From Terrabacter sp. MAHUQ-38 (GTDB taxonomy: Bacteria; Actinomycetota; Actinomycetes; Actinomycetales; Dermatophilaceae): a stretch of 64,000 nucleotides of DNA. Within the stretch, counting starts at the first letter, position 1; each line of letters opens with the position of its first letter. Positions 8,523 to 17,933 of this stretch are shown piece after piece. The translations under genes were made by a program, and so were the position numbers. The notes under the pieces were generated by a model. It had not been told where the DNA came from. It did no database searches and worked only from the letters and a program-made list of their open reading frames with translations. The stretch is taken from positions 62,001 through 126,000 of the forward strand of contig NZ_JACVCU010000004.1 in assembly GCF_014518425.1 (NCBI RefSeq), given 5' to 3'.

Positions 8523-10238
8523 ATGAAACGCCACCTCACGACCACCCTGGCCCTCGCCACGACAGCGGCCCTCGCGCTCGGCGCCTGCAACGGCGGCGGC
8601 GCCACGAGCGGACGGACCGGCGCGGCCGCCGTAGACTTCGCCGCGACCCCTGCCAAGGGCGGCACGGTCGAGGTCCTCCAGAACGCAGACTTCTCCTACC
8701 TCGACCCGGCCCGCGGCTGGGACGGCGGCGTCAACAACTTCTACCGCCTCGTGTACCGCACGCTCACGACGCCGGCACCGGGCAACGCGAAGGACCCCAA
8801 CGCGATCGTGCCCGACCTCGCGACCGGCCTCGGCACGCCGTCCGACGGCGGCAAGACGTGGACGTACACCCTCAAGGACGGCCTGGCGTTCGAGGACGGC
8901 ACGCCGATCACCTCGGCGGAGGTGAAGTTCGGCATCTCCCGGGCGTGGGACCCGGAGATCGGCATCGGGTCGCCGTACGCGAAGAACGTCATCGCCGCAC
9001 CACACGGGTATGCCGGGCCGTACCGTTCTGGGGACCTCCCCACGATCGAGACGCCCGACGCGACGACGATCGTCTTCCACCTCAAGAAGCCGTTCCCGGA
9101 GTTCGATGCCGTCGTCGGCCAGGTCAACATGACGCCCTTCCCGAAGGGCAGCGGCGCCGGCGACTCCTTCATCAAGAAGATCATCGCGTCGGGGCCGTAC
9201 AAGCTCGCCGCCTACACGCCGGGCAGCCTCATCCAGCTCGAGCGCAACCCCAAGTGGGACCCGGCAACCGACCAGGTGCGCACCGCGAAGCCCGACGCGT
9301 GGCGCTTCACCATGGGGCTCGACCCGGCGACCATCGACGAGCGGCTCCTCGCCGGGCAGGGCACCGACGCCAACGCGATCGCCGGCACGATCCAGGCCTC
9401 GACGCTGCCGCGACTGCAGGCCCCGCAGTACAAGGACCGGGTGCTGCGCATGTCCGGCATCTGCACGACGTACATGTCGCTCAACACGACCAAGAAGCCC
9501 CTCGACGACGTCCGGGTGCGCCAGGCGATCAACTACGCCGTCGACAAGGCCGCGGTGCAGAACGCGACCGGCGGCACCCAGCTCGCCACGATTGCGACGA
9601 CGGTCGTGCCGACGACCGTCGCCGGCCACAAGGACTACGACCTCTACCCGAGCCCGGGCCACAAGGGCGACGCCGAGGCGGCCAAGAAGCTGCTCGCCGA
9701 GGCCGGGCAGTCCCAGGGCTTCTCGATGGTCCTCGACATCCGGTCCCAGCCGAAGATGCAGAAGCAGGCGGAGGCGATCCAGCAGTCGCTCAAGCCGATC
9801 GGCATCGACGTGAAGCTCAACGTCATCGACACCTCCAAGTACTACGAGACGATCGGGACGCGTTCCCAGCAGCACGATGCGGCGATCACCGGCTGGTGCC
9901 CCGACTGGGCGTCGTCGGCCGCGACGTTCATCCCGCCGCTCTTCTACGGTCCGACCATCACCGACAAGGGCAACCCGAACCTGGCGCAGCTCGACGACCC
10001 GGCCATCAACAAGCGCATCGACGAGGTCGGCGCCATGACCGACCTCGCGGCCGCGAACCGGCAGTGGGGCGAGCTCGACGAGCAGGTCATGAAGCTCGCC
10101 CCGATCGTCCCGCTCAACGTCGAGCAGGCCGTGTACCTGCCGGGCCGCAACGTCGCCGGCCTCTTCGCCTCCCCGGGTGCCGCGACCGGTGGCATCGACT
10201 TCGTCCTCGTCGGGCTGCGCGACCCCGACGAGAGCTGA
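8523..10238 (+). CDS. ABC transporter substrate-binding lipoprotein, family 5 (peptide-type)
   Basis: Protein of 571 residues with an N-terminal lipoprotein signal peptide; the lipobox is L19-G20-A21-C22. The body is a family 5 extracellular solute-binding protein (oligopeptide/dipeptide/nickel class), with the family's usual length. The ATG is preceded by GGAAGG. It sits directly upstream of two permeases and two ATPases, so the importer is complete. I infer peptides, possibly arabinosylated and rich in hydroxyproline, as the ligand. The inference rests on the GH127 gene upstream and the two proline-specific peptidases downstream. Family 5 proteins also bind oligosaccharides, so a free arabino-oligosaccharide ligand remains possible. 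Confidence 0.88.
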   Translation: MKRHLTTTLALATTAALALGACNGGGATSGRTGAAAVDFAATPAKGGTVEVLQNADFSYLDPARGWDGGVNNFYRLVYRTLTTPAPGNAKDPNAIVPDLATGLGTPSDGGKTWTYTLKDGLAFEDGTPITSAEVKFGISRAWDPEIGIGSPYAKNVIAAPHGYAGPYRSGDLPTIETPDATTIVFHLKKPFPEFDAVVGQVNMTPFPKGSGAGDSFIKKIIASGPYKLAAYTPGSLIQLERNPKWDPATDQVRTAKPDAWRFTMGLDPATIDERLLAGQGTDANAIAGTIQASTLPRLQAPQYKDRVLRMSGICTTYMSLNTTKKPLDDVRVRQAINYAVDKAAVQNATGGTQLATIATTVVPTTVAGHKDYDLYPSPGHKGDAEAAKKLLAEAGQSQGFSMVLDIRSQPKMQKQAEAIQQSLKPIGIDVKLNVIDTSKYYETIGTRSQQHDAAITGWCPDWASSAATFIPPLFYGPTITDKGNPNLAQLDDPAINKRIDEVGAMTDLAAANRQWGELDEQVMKLAPIVPLNVEQAVYLPGRNVAGLFASPGAATGGIDFVLVGLRDPDES

Positions 10239-10240
10239 CC

Positions 10241-11215
10241 ATGACGATCGCCCCGACCGAGCTCGAGCGCGAGCGGCCCCCGGCGGGGGCGGGTGGCGCG
10301 GCCGACCTGGCCGCGCCACCCCTGCAGCCGTCGGGCGGGCGCGTCCTGCGCGCCCTGCGCCACGACGTCGGCGCCGTCCTCTCGGCCTCCTACATCGGTC
10401 TGGTCGTGCTCATGGCCGTCCTCGCCCCGCTCATCGTGACGGTGAGCGGCTGGTCGCCCTACGAGTTCGACCAGTCGGCCATCGACCCGAACCTCGGCGG
10501 CGTGCCGGTCGGCGCGTGGGGCGGGATGGGCGGGACGCACTGGTTCGGTGTCGAACCCGGCAGCGGCCGCGACATCTTCGCGCGGATCGTCTACGGCGCC
10601 CGGGTGTCCATGACGATCGCGCTCGCAGCCACCGCGCTGACAACCGTCCTCGGCGTCACGTTCGGGTTGCTGGCCGGCTACTTCGGCGGCCGGGTCGACC
10701 AGGTGATCTCGCGCGTCATGGACTTCCTCATGGCCTTCCCGGCGCTCATCTTCATGATCGCCGTGCTGTCGGCCCTGCCGGCGGGCAACCGAAGCGCGTT
10801 GCTCGTCGTCGTCATCTCGGTCTTCGGCTGGCCGTACCTGGCCCGGATCGTCCGGGGGCAGACGATGTCGATCGCGCGGCGCGAGTTCGTCGAGGCGGCG
10901 CAGGCGTCCGGGGCGTCGGGAGCCGCCGTCGTCTTCCGCGAGATCCTGCCCAACCTGCGCTCCACGATCATCGTCATGGTGACGCTCGCGGTGCCGGGTT
11001 ACATCGGCACCGAGGCCGGCCTGTCCTTCCTCGGCGTCGGCGTCGTGCCGCCGGAGCCGTCTTGGGGCCAGATGATCGCCAGCTCGGTGACGTGGTACTC
11101 GGTCGTGCCGACGTACTTCGCCATCCCGGGCCTGTTCCTGTTCCTGCTCGTGCTGTCGTTCACCGTCCTCGGCGACCGGCTCCGAGCCGTCATCGACATC
11201 GGGGAGGCCCGCTGA
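10241..11215 (+). CDS. ABC transporter permease, DppC/OppC type
   Basis: Integral membrane protein of 324 residues with a first transmembrane helix near residues 45-65 and a large periplasm-side loop. Five further helices lie within the BPD_transp_1 domain. The cytoplasmic EAA-type coupling loop is visible as REFVEAAQASGASGAAVVFREILPN. The C-terminal LSFLGVGVVPPEPSWGQMI block is a DppC hallmark. It starts two bases after the substrate-binding protein stop and overlaps the next permease (TGATG). Confidence 0.92.
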   Translation: MTIAPTELERERPPAGAGGAADLAAPPLQPSGGRVLRALRHDVGAVLSASYIGLVVLMAVLAPLIVTVSGWSPYEFDQSAIDPNLGGVPVGAWGGMGGTHWFGVEPGSGRDIFARIVYGARVSMTIALAATALTTVLGVTFGLLAGYFGGRVDQVISRVMDFLMAFPALIFMIAVLSALPAGNRSALLVVVISVFGWPYLARIVRGQTMSIARREFVEAAQASGASGAAVVFREILPNLRSTIIVMVTLAVPGYIGTEAGLSFLGVGVVPPEPSWGQMIASSVTWYSVVPTYFAIPGLFLFLLVLSFTVLGDRLRAVIDIGEAR

Positions 11216-12207
11216 TGCCCCGCTACCTCGTCGGGAGGCTCGCCGCGATGGTCGGCGTCCTGCTGCTCGTGTGCCTGTTCACGTATGCCGTGTTCTTCCT
11301 CCTGTCGCCCGACCCCGCCGTGCAGGTGTGCGGCAAGAACTGCACCCCGGAGCGGATCGACCAGATCCGGGCGAACCTCGGGCTGGACCGGCCGTTCTGG
11401 ACGCAGTTCCTGACCTTCCTCGGCGGTCTCGTCGCCGGCCGGACCTACGGCGAGGGCGCCGGGGCCGTGGAGTGCGCGGCGCCCTGCCTCGGCTACTCGT
11501 TCCAGTCGAGCCAGTCCGTCACCGACATGATCGGACAGCGCCTGCCGGTCTCGGCGACGATCGCGGTCGGCGCGGCCGTGCTGTGGCTCCTCGTCGGGGT
11601 CGTCAGCGGCCTGGTCGGGGCCGTGAAGCAGGGCACCTGGGTCGACCGCGTCCTCACCGGCCTGACGCTCGGTGGGTTGTCGATCCCGAACTACGTGCTC
11701 GCCCTCGTGCTGCAGTACGTGCTGGTGGTGCAGCTGCAGTGGCTGCCGTTCCCGCAGGCCGTGCCCTTCGGGGAGGACCCCGGGCGCTGGTTCCTCAACT
11801 TCGTGATGCCGTGGATCGTCCTCGCCGTCGGGTACGCCGCGGCCTACACCCGGCTGACCCGTGCCAACGTCATCGACACACTCCAGGAGAACTTCCTGCG
11901 CACGGCCCGTGCCAAGGGGCTGGCGCCGCGGCTCGTGTGGCGTCGCCACGCCCTACGGCCCGCGCTGACGCCCGTCGTCACCGTCTTCGGGATGGACTTC
12001 GCCGGCCTGCTCGGCGGGGCCCTCATCACCGAGACGGTCTTCGGTCTCAACGGCGTCGGCAAGATGGCCGCGGACTCGATCGCGAAGAACGACCAGCCCG
12101 TCATCATGGGCGTCACGCTGCTCGCGGCCTTCTTCGTCGTCGTGGGCAACGTCGTCGTCGACGTCGTCTACACGGTCATCGACCCGAGGGTGCGGGTGGC
12201 GGCATGA
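11215..12207 (+). CDS. ABC transporter permease, DppB/OppB type
   Basis: Integral membrane protein of 330 residues opening with the DppB-like MPRYLVGRLAAMVGVLLLVCLFTYAVFFLL helix. The GLDRPFWTQFLTFLGGLVAG segment is typical of DppB. The coupling loop is ENFLRTARAKGLAPRLVWRRHALRPALTPVVTV. It pairs with the preceding DppC-like permease. The order C before B is the reverse of the common dppBC order. It overlaps the downstream ATPase by ATGA. Confidence 0.92.
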   Translation: MPRYLVGRLAAMVGVLLLVCLFTYAVFFLLSPDPAVQVCGKNCTPERIDQIRANLGLDRPFWTQFLTFLGGLVAGRTYGEGAGAVECAAPCLGYSFQSSQSVTDMIGQRLPVSATIAVGAAVLWLLVGVVSGLVGAVKQGTWVDRVLTGLTLGGLSIPNYVLALVLQYVLVVQLQWLPFPQAVPFGEDPGRWFLNFVMPWIVLAVGYAAAYTRLTRANVIDTLQENFLRTARAKGLAPRLVWRRHALRPALTPVVTVFGMDFAGLLGGALITETVFGLNGVGKMAADSIAKNDQPVIMGVTLLAAFFVVVGNVVVDVVYTVIDPRVRVAA

Positions 12208-13064
12208 GCGCCACCCAGCGTACGGACGCGTCGGCTTTCCTCGACGTGCGCGACCTCACCGTGTCGTTCCCGACCTCGACCGGACACACCGACGTCGTCT
12301 CGCACCTCGACCTGACCCTCGACGCCGGCGGGGCGCTCGGGGTCGTCGGCGAGTCGGGCTCGGGCAAGAGCCTCACGAGCCTCGCGATCATGGGACTGCT
12401 GCCGCCGTCGGCGAAACGGGCGGGACGCGTTCTCCTCGGCGGCGACGACCTCACCGCGATGTCCGAGCCGCAGCTGCGCCGGATCCGCGGCGATCGCGTC
12501 GCCATGGTGTTCCAGGACCCGCTGTCGTCGCTCAACCCGTACTACACGGTCGGGGCGCAGATCGAGGAGGCGTACTGCTCGCACCGCCGGGGCGTGACGC
12601 GGCGACAGGCGCGCACGGTCGCGGTCGCGGCGATGGAGCGCGTCCACATCAAGGATGCCGCGCGGCGCGTCGACGACTACCCGCACCAGTTCTCGGGCGG
12701 CATGCGCCAGCGCGTCATGATCGCGATGGCCCTGTCGACCGAGCCCGAGCTGCTCATCGCCGACGAGCCGACCACAGCGCTCGACGTGACGGTCCAGGCT
12801 CAGATCCTCGACCTGCTCCAGGAGATCCGGCGGGACACCGGGCTCGCGCTCGTGCTCATTACGCACGACCTCGCCGTCGTCAGCGAGCTCGCCGAGCAGG
12901 TCGTCGTCATGCGACGCGGGGAGTGCGTCGAGCGGGGACCGGTCGAGGCGATCTTCAGTGACCCGCAGCATGCCTACACCCGGGACCTGCTCGACGCCGT
13001 GCCCCGGATCGACGACGAGATCGCGGCCCTGCGCCCGGTCGGCGCGACAGGAGGACGAGCGTGA
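12204..13064 (+). CDS. ABC transporter ATP-binding protein, DppD/OppD type
   Basis: Nucleotide-binding subunit of 286 residues. Walker A is GESGSGKS, the Q-loop is [11 protein letters not shown], the signature is [15 protein letters not shown] and Walker B is [12 protein letters not shown], followed by the His switch LVLITHD. It is somewhat shorter than typical OppD proteins, with only a short C-terminal oligopeptide-type extension. The stop overlaps the GTG of the second ATPase (GTGA). The two ATPases should form a heterodimer on the permease pair. Confidence 0.92.
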   Translation: MSATQRTDASAFLDVRDLTVSFPTSTGHTDVVSHLDLTLDAGGALGVVGESGSGKSLTSLAIMGLLPPSAKRAGRVLLGGDDLTAMSEPQLRRIRGDRVAMVFQDPLSSLNPYYTVGAQIEEAYCSHRRGVTRRQARTVAVAAMERVHIKDAARRVDDYPHQFSGGMRQRVMIAMALSTEPELLIADEPTTALDVTVQAQILDLLQEIRRDTGLALVLITHDLAVVSELAEQVVVMRRGECVERGPVEAIFSDPQHAYTRDLLDAVPRIDDEIAALRPVGATGGRA

Positions 13065-14023
13065 CACAGACGCCGACCAGCAGTGCGACCCGGACCGCCC
13101 CGGGCGCCGGGACCGAGCGGGCCGGTCAGCGCTCCGAACGCCGCCCGGCTCCGGCGCCGCTGTTGCGCGCCGACCACCTCGTCAAGGAGTTCCCGGTGGC
13201 CGGCTCGGGTGGCTTGGTCAGCCGGGGCCGCAGCTTCCGGGCCGTCGACGACGTGAGCCTCACGGTCGCGCCGGGGGAGACGCTGGCCCTCGTCGGAGAG
13301 TCCGGGTCCGGAAAGTCGACGACGGCCCGGCTCGTCGCCCGGCTCCTCGACCCGACCTCGGGCAGCGTGACCTTCGACGGGGAGGACGTCACGGCATTGA
13401 GCGGCCGCGCCCTCCACGCGTTCCGCAGCGAGGTCCAGGTGGTCTTCCAGGACCCGTACTCCTCGCTCAACCCGCGCCACACCGTCGAACGCATCGTCAC
13501 CGCGCCGCTCGTCTACCAGGGTCGCAGACCGTCCGGTGGGTCGCGGGCCTTCACCCAGGCGTTGATGGAGCGGGTCGGCTTAGACCCGATGCAGTGGCAG
13601 CGCCACCCGGCACAGTTCTCCGGCGGTCAGGCGCAGCGCATCGGCATCGCCCGGGCGCTCGCCGTCGGCCCCCGTCTCGTCGTCTGCGACGAGGCGGTGT
13701 CGGCCCTCGACGTGTCGGTGCAGGCCCAGATCATCAACCTCCTGCGCGACCTCCAGCGGGAGGAGGGCTTCAGCTACCTCTTCATCGCGCACGACCTCGC
13801 CGTCGTGCGGCAGATCGCGAACCGGGTGGCCGTCATGTGCGGCGGCCGGGTCGTCGAGGAGGGGGACCGGGACACCGTGTTCGAGTCGCCTCGGCACGAG
13901 TACACGCGGACGCTGCTCGCCGCGGTTCCGCGGATCCGGCCCGAGTGGGAGGCTGCCCGACGAGCGCGAGCCACCGAGCGCGCCGCGAGCACGCACCCGC
14001 CCCACCCCGCCGAAGGAGCGTGA
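13061..14023 (+). CDS. ABC transporter ATP-binding protein, DppF/OppF type
   Basis: Second nucleotide-binding subunit, 320 residues. Walker A is GESGSGKST, the signature is FSGGQAQRIGIARALAV and Walker B is LVVCDEAVSALD, with the usual C-terminal RHEYTRTLLAAVP element of oligopeptide ATPases. About 35 Ala/Pro/Arg-rich residues precede the core domain and look disordered. The stop lies just before the prolyl aminopeptidase start, so the peptidase is probably co-transcribed with the importer. Confidence 0.92.
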   Translation: MTQTPTSSATRTAPGAGTERAGQRSERRPAPAPLLRADHLVKEFPVAGSGGLVSRGRSFRAVDDVSLTVAPGETLALVGESGSGKSTTARLVARLLDPTSGSVTFDGEDVTALSGRALHAFRSEVQVVFQDPYSSLNPRHTVERIVTAPLVYQGRRPSGGSRAFTQALMERVGLDPMQWQRHPAQFSGGQAQRIGIARALAVGPRLVVCDEAVSALDVSVQAQIINLLRDLQREEGFSYLFIAHDLAVVRQIANRVAVMCGGRVVEEGDRDTVFESPRHEYTRTLLAAVPRIRPEWEAARRARATERAASTHPPHPAEGA

Positions 14024-14028
14024 CCTCC

Positions 14029-15324
14029 GTGTCACAGCCGACCGAGTACCACCTGCCCGGACTGCACGCCCGCGAGCAGCGGGTCGCCGTTCCCCTCGAC
14101 TGGGGCGACCCCGACGGCGGCGCGTCGATCGAGGTCTTCGTCCGCGAGCTCGTCGACCCGGAGAAGCGCGGCGACGACCTGCCGCTGCTCGTGTACCTCC
14201 AGGGCGGACCGGGCGGCGAGTGCCCGCGTCCCGTAGACCGAAGCGGCTGGCTCGACGAGGCGCTGGAGACGTACCGCGTCGTCCTCGCCGACCAGCGCGG
14301 CACCGGCCGCAGCACCCCGCTCGAGGGGGCCGACCTCGCGGCCTTCCCCGACGTCGCGGCAGCCGGCGACCACCTGGCCCGGTTCCGCGCCGACTCGATC
14401 GTGCGCGACCTCGAGCACGTGCGCAGGACCGTGTACGGCGGGCAGAGGTGGACCACGTTCGCGCAGAGCTACGGCGGCTGGATCACCTTCGCCTACCTCA
14501 GCCACGCGCCCGAGGGGCTGTCGGCGTGCTACGTCGCGGGCGGCGTACCCGGCACCCCGGCGAGCGCCGCCGAGGTCTACCGGCGCACCTTCACGCGGGT
14601 CGAGGCCAAGACGGCCGAGTACTACCGACGCTTTCCCCAGGACGTCGACGCCGTCGCCGCCGTCGCCGACCGTCTCGACGAGGGTGACGTCCGGCTGCCC
14701 GACGGCGACACGCTCACCGTGCACCGATTCCAGTCCCTGGGCATCGACCTCGGCATGAAACCCGGTTTCGAGCGGCTGCACTGGCTCGTCGAGAAGGCGT
14801 TCACCCGGCCGGGACGGCTCGGGACCGGCTTCCTCGCCGAGTGCCTGAACCGCACGTCGTCCGCGGCGAACCCGCTGTTCTGGACGCTCCAGGAGTCCAT
14901 CTACGGCGACGGCGACAACGGGCCCACCGGCTGGGCCGCGCAGCAGGAGCGGGACCGCAGGCCGCAGTTCGATCCCGAACGGCGACCGCTGCTCTTCACG
15001 GGCGAGATGGCCTTCCCGTGGATGTTCGAGCAGGTGCGGCTGCTGCGGCCCTTCGCCGCCGCCGTCCATGAGCTCGCCTCGAGGCCGCGGTGGTCACGGC
15101 TCTACGACCTCGAGCGGCTCGCCGCCAACGAGGTCCCGGTGGCGGCCGCCGTCTACTACGACGACATGTTCGTCGACGCCCGGCTCCAGCTCGACACGCT
15201 CTCGCGCGTCGGCTCGTCGCAGGCCTGGGTGACCAACGAGCTCGAGCACGACGGCATCGGCAGCGGCCGGGTGCTGACGCACCTGCGCGAGCTGGTGCGC
15301 GACCGAGGAGGAGAACGACGATGA
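14029..15324 (+). CDS. Prolyl aminopeptidase (proline iminopeptidase), peptidase family S33
   Basis: Alpha/beta hydrolase of 431 residues, the long form of the family. The oxyanion-hole motif is GGPGGE, followed by DQRGTGRSTPL. The nucleophile is S147 in FAQSYGGW. There is no signal peptide, so it acts in the cytoplasm. An in-frame GTG at 14020 also exists but sits almost on top of the AAGGAG; the GTG at 14029 has better spacing. The enzyme removes N-terminal proline. Long-form prolyl aminopeptidases have been reported to accept N-terminal hydroxyproline, which would suit the locus. It overlaps the M24 peptidase by ATGA. Confidence 0.85.
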   Translation: MSQPTEYHLPGLHAREQRVAVPLDWGDPDGGASIEVFVRELVDPEKRGDDLPLLVYLQGGPGGECPRPVDRSGWLDEALETYRVVLADQRGTGRSTPLEGADLAAFPDVAAAGDHLARFRADSIVRDLEHVRRTVYGGQRWTTFAQSYGGWITFAYLSHAPEGLSACYVAGGVPGTPASAAEVYRRTFTRVEAKTAEYYRRFPQDVDAVAAVADRLDEGDVRLPDGDTLTVHRFQSLGIDLGMKPGFERLHWLVEKAFTRPGRLGTGFLAECLNRTSSAANPLFWTLQESIYGDGDNGPTGWAAQQERDRRPQFDPERRPLLFTGEMAFPWMFEQVRLLRPFAAAVHELASRPRWSRLYDLERLAANEVPVAAAVYYDDMFVDARLQLDTLSRVGSSQAWVTNELEHDGIGSGRVLTHLRELVRDRGGERR

Positions 15325-16757
15325 CCACGACGACGCGTCCCCCGTATGCCGGGACCCGGCCACCGCGACTGCACGAGGCCCCGGGCTTCGCCGACTCGAT
15401 CGGGCTCGGGTGGGCCACTCAACGCGTGGAGCCCGCCCTTCCCGAGGGCGCCGGGGCCGCGGCCGCGGAGCACCGCCGGCGTCTCGGCGAGCGAGTCGCC
15501 GGGCACGACGTCGTCGTCTCGGCGGGGGTCGCCCCCGTGCGCAACGGTGACGCCGCGTACGCCTTCCGCCCGGACAGCGACTTCGTCTGGCTCACGGGCT
15601 GCCAGGTGGAGGGTGCGACCCTCGTCCTCCGGGCCTCACCGAAAGGCCACGACGCCACGCTCTACGTCCCGCCGCCGGCGCCTCCGGGTGACCCGGGCTT
15701 CTACGGCAACGCCCTGCACGGTGAGCTGTGGGTCGGGCCCTCGCCGGGCCTCGAGGCGTGGAGCGAGGTGCTGGGACTGGACGTCGTCCCCGTGGCCGAC
15801 CTGGCCGCTGCGCTCGACCGGTGCCGGGGTGCCTGGGCGACGCCGAGCGTCGACCGCGACGTCGTCACCACCCACGGGCTCAGCCTCGACGGCCGGCTCC
15901 CCGCCGCCTTGTCGGACCTGCGGATGGTCAAGGACGCCTGGGAGGTCCAGCAGCTGCGTCGAGCCGTCGACGACACGGTCACCGGCTTCGCGGCCGTCAT
16001 GGCCGAGGTGCCCGCCGCCGTGGAGGGGCTCGGGGAGCGCTGGCTCCAGGGCACGTTCGACCGGCACGCGCGCACCCACGGCAACGGGCCCGGCTACTCG
16101 AGCATCGTCGGCTCCGGCCCCCACGCGCCGACGCTGCACTGGGTGCGCTGCGACGGGCCCGTCCTTCCCGACGCGCCCCTGCTGCTCGACCTCGGCGTCG
16201 AGGCGCGAAGCCTCTACACGGCCGACGTCACCCGCACCGTCCCGCCCTCGGGCCGCTTCTCGCCCGTGCAACGCGAGGTCCACGACCTCGTGGAGCGTGC
16301 CCACCGGGCCGGCATGGCCCAGGTGCGACCGGGCGTCCAGTACACCGACTTCCACTTCGCCGCCATGGAGGTCATCGCGCGCGGCCTGCAGGACTGGGGT
16401 CTGCTCGACGTCTCCGTCGACGAGGCGTTGTCGCCCACAGGGCAGCAGCACCGTCGCTACATCGTGTGCGGCATCGGGCACCACCTCGGTCTCGACGTCC
16501 ACGACTGCGCCTCGTCGGCGTACGAGCAGTACATGGGGGCGCCGCTCCGGCCGGGCATGGTCATGACGGTCGAGCCCGGCCTGTACTTCCACGCGAACGA
16601 CGTCACCCTGCCGCCGGAGCTGCGGGGCATCGGCATCCGTTTGGAGGACGACCTGCTCGTGACGGGCGACGGGCACGCGGTCCTCTCCGACGGCCTGCCG
16701 ATCGACGCGGCCGGCATCGAGAAGTGGGCGGTCGAGCACTCGCGAGCAGGGGCGTGA
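15321..16757 (+). CDS. Xaa-Pro aminopeptidase (M24, PepP-like)
   Basis: Metallopeptidase of 478 residues with an N-terminal AMP_N domain (residues about 45-190) and a C-terminal pita-bread catalytic domain. All five metal ligands are visible: the two Asp in LLLDLGVEARSLYTADVTRTVP, His in GIGHHLGLDVHD, Glu in MTVEPGLYF and Glu in GIRLEDDLLVT. It removes the residue before a penultimate proline. With the prolyl aminopeptidase it can strip alternating Xaa-Pro or Hyp peptides down to amino acids. This is the last gene of the operon and is followed by hairpins. Confidence 0.9.
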   Translation: MTTTTRPPYAGTRPPRLHEAPGFADSIGLGWATQRVEPALPEGAGAAAAEHRRRLGERVAGHDVVVSAGVAPVRNGDAAYAFRPDSDFVWLTGCQVEGATLVLRASPKGHDATLYVPPPAPPGDPGFYGNALHGELWVGPSPGLEAWSEVLGLDVVPVADLAAALDRCRGAWATPSVDRDVVTTHGLSLDGRLPAALSDLRMVKDAWEVQQLRRAVDDTVTGFAAVMAEVPAAVEGLGERWLQGTFDRHARTHGNGPGYSSIVGSGPHAPTLHWVRCDGPVLPDAPLLLDLGVEARSLYTADVTRTVPPSGRFSPVQREVHDLVERAHRAGMAQVRPGVQYTDFHFAAMEVIARGLQDWGLLDVSVDEALSPTGQQHRRYIVCGIGHHLGLDVHDCASSAYEQYMGAPLRPGMVMTVEPGLYFHANDVTLPPELRGIGIRLEDDLLVTGDGHAVLSDGLPIDAAGIEKWAVEHSRAGA

Positions 16758-16782
16758 CGCGGCACGGTCGGCCGGCGACCCT

Positions 16783-16857
16783 GCACCGGCGCACTCCGGT
16801 GCCCACGGCGGTGACGGGCCCACCCGGCCGCTGCCGGAGGCTCCGGCCCCCCGGGTG
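16783..16857 (+). terminator. Two consecutive hairpins after the import/peptidase operon
   Basis: The first hairpin is GCACCGG (16783-16789) with CCGGTGC (16796-16802) and a six-base loop. The second is nested: CACCCGG (16821-16827) pairs with CCGGGTG (16851-16857), enclosing GCCGGA/TCCGGC (16833-16847). There is no T tract, which is usual in actinobacteria. Confidence 0.5.
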
Positions 16858-16952
16858 CCGCGTCATGACGGGGGTGCACTCAAGTAGGCTGGGCGCCGCT
16901 CGGATGGGGAGTCGGGCTCCCTCTCGTGACACCCGACGACAAGGACGCCAGT

Positions 16953-17933
16953 GTGGACATGACCCCTGACCCCAGGCCGGCGGTCAGCGTGATCATGCCG
17001 TTGCTCAATGAGGAACGGCACCTGCGTGACGCCGTCGCGATGATCCTCAAGCAGGACTACGCCGGTCCGCTCGAGGTCGTGCTCGCGCTCGGTCCGTCCG
17101 CCGACCGCACCGACGAGGTCGCGGCCGACGTCGCCGCCTCCGACCCGCGGGTCCGCCTCGTCTCGAACCCGTCGGGTCGCACGCCCGACGGCCTCAACGC
17201 GGCCATCGGCGCCTCGACGGGCGAGGTCATCGTGCGCGTCGACGGCCACGCCGAGATCCCGAACGACTACATCACCGTCGCCGTCACCGAGCTGCTCCGG
17301 GTCGGTGCCGACAACGTCGGCGGCATCATGGACGCGCGCGGCACGAGCCCGTTCGAGCGCGCCGTGGCCTGCGCCATGCGCAGCCCCATCGGCGTCGGGA
17401 GCTCGCGCTTCCACACCGGCGGCGAGGCCGGCGACGCCGACACCGTCTACCTCGGCGTGTTCCGTCGCAGCGCTCTCGAGCGGGTCGGCGGCTACGACGC
17501 CCACTTCGCGCGGGCCCAGGACTGGGAGATGAACCACCGCATCCGCGAGACCGGCGGCAAGGTCTGGTTCACGCCCGACCTCAAGGTCACGTACCGACCC
17601 CGGGCCTCGGTGTCGGCCCTCGCCCGCCAGTACTTCCACTACGGCCGGTGGCGCCGGGTCGTCTCGCGCCACCACGAGGGCACGATCAACCTGCGCTACC
17701 TCGCACCGCCGACCATGGTCGGGGTGACGACGGCGGCGACCCTGCTCGGCATCGCCTGGCCCCCGGCGTGGGTCGTCCCCGCCGCATACGCCCTCGGGGT
17801 GACCGCCGGTGGGCTCGCCATCAGCCGGGGCGAGGCCGCATCCACGAGGGCGGCGACCCCTCTCGTCCTCGCGACGATGCACTGGTCGTGGGGCATAGGG
17901 TTCCTGACGAGCCCGGGCAGCCTCAAGCGCTGA
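16953..17933 (+). CDS. Glycosyltransferase family 2
   Basis: GT-A fold glycosyltransferase of about 326 residues. The nucleotide-binding start VSVIMPLLNEERHLRDAV is followed by the DxD-like metal site VIVRVDGHAEIP. RAQDWEMNHRIRETGG is the catalytic-base region. A hydrophobic C-terminal part (residues about 255-320) suggests one to three membrane helices. The GTG at 16953 follows AAGGA at a normal distance; a GTG at 16926 is the alternative. It is placed at the head of an envelope-polymer gene group. The sugar and acceptor are unknown. Confidence 0.85.
   Translation: MDMTPDPRPAVSVIMPLLNEERHLRDAVAMILKQDYAGPLEVVLALGPSADRTDEVAADVAASDPRVRLVSNPSGRTPDGLNAAIGASTGEVIVRVDGHAEIPNDYITVAVTELLRVGADNVGGIMDARGTSPFERAVACAMRSPIGVGSSRFHTGGEAGDADTVYLGVFRRSALERVGGYDAHFARAQDWEMNHRIRETGGKVWFTPDLKVTYRPRASVSALARQYFHYGRWRRVVSRHHEGTINLRYLAPPTMVGVTTAATLLGIAWPPAWVVPAAYALGVTAGGLAISRGEAASTRAATPLVLATMHWSWGIGFLTSPGSLKR

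Noticed and set aside
6343-10319. Two long open frames on the minus strand (about 620 and 677 codons) opposite the GH127 and substrate-binding-protein genes
   Set aside because: They are antisense to clear enzyme and transporter genes and contain low-complexity Arg/Gly/Val-rich sequence typical of shadow frames in high-GC DNA.
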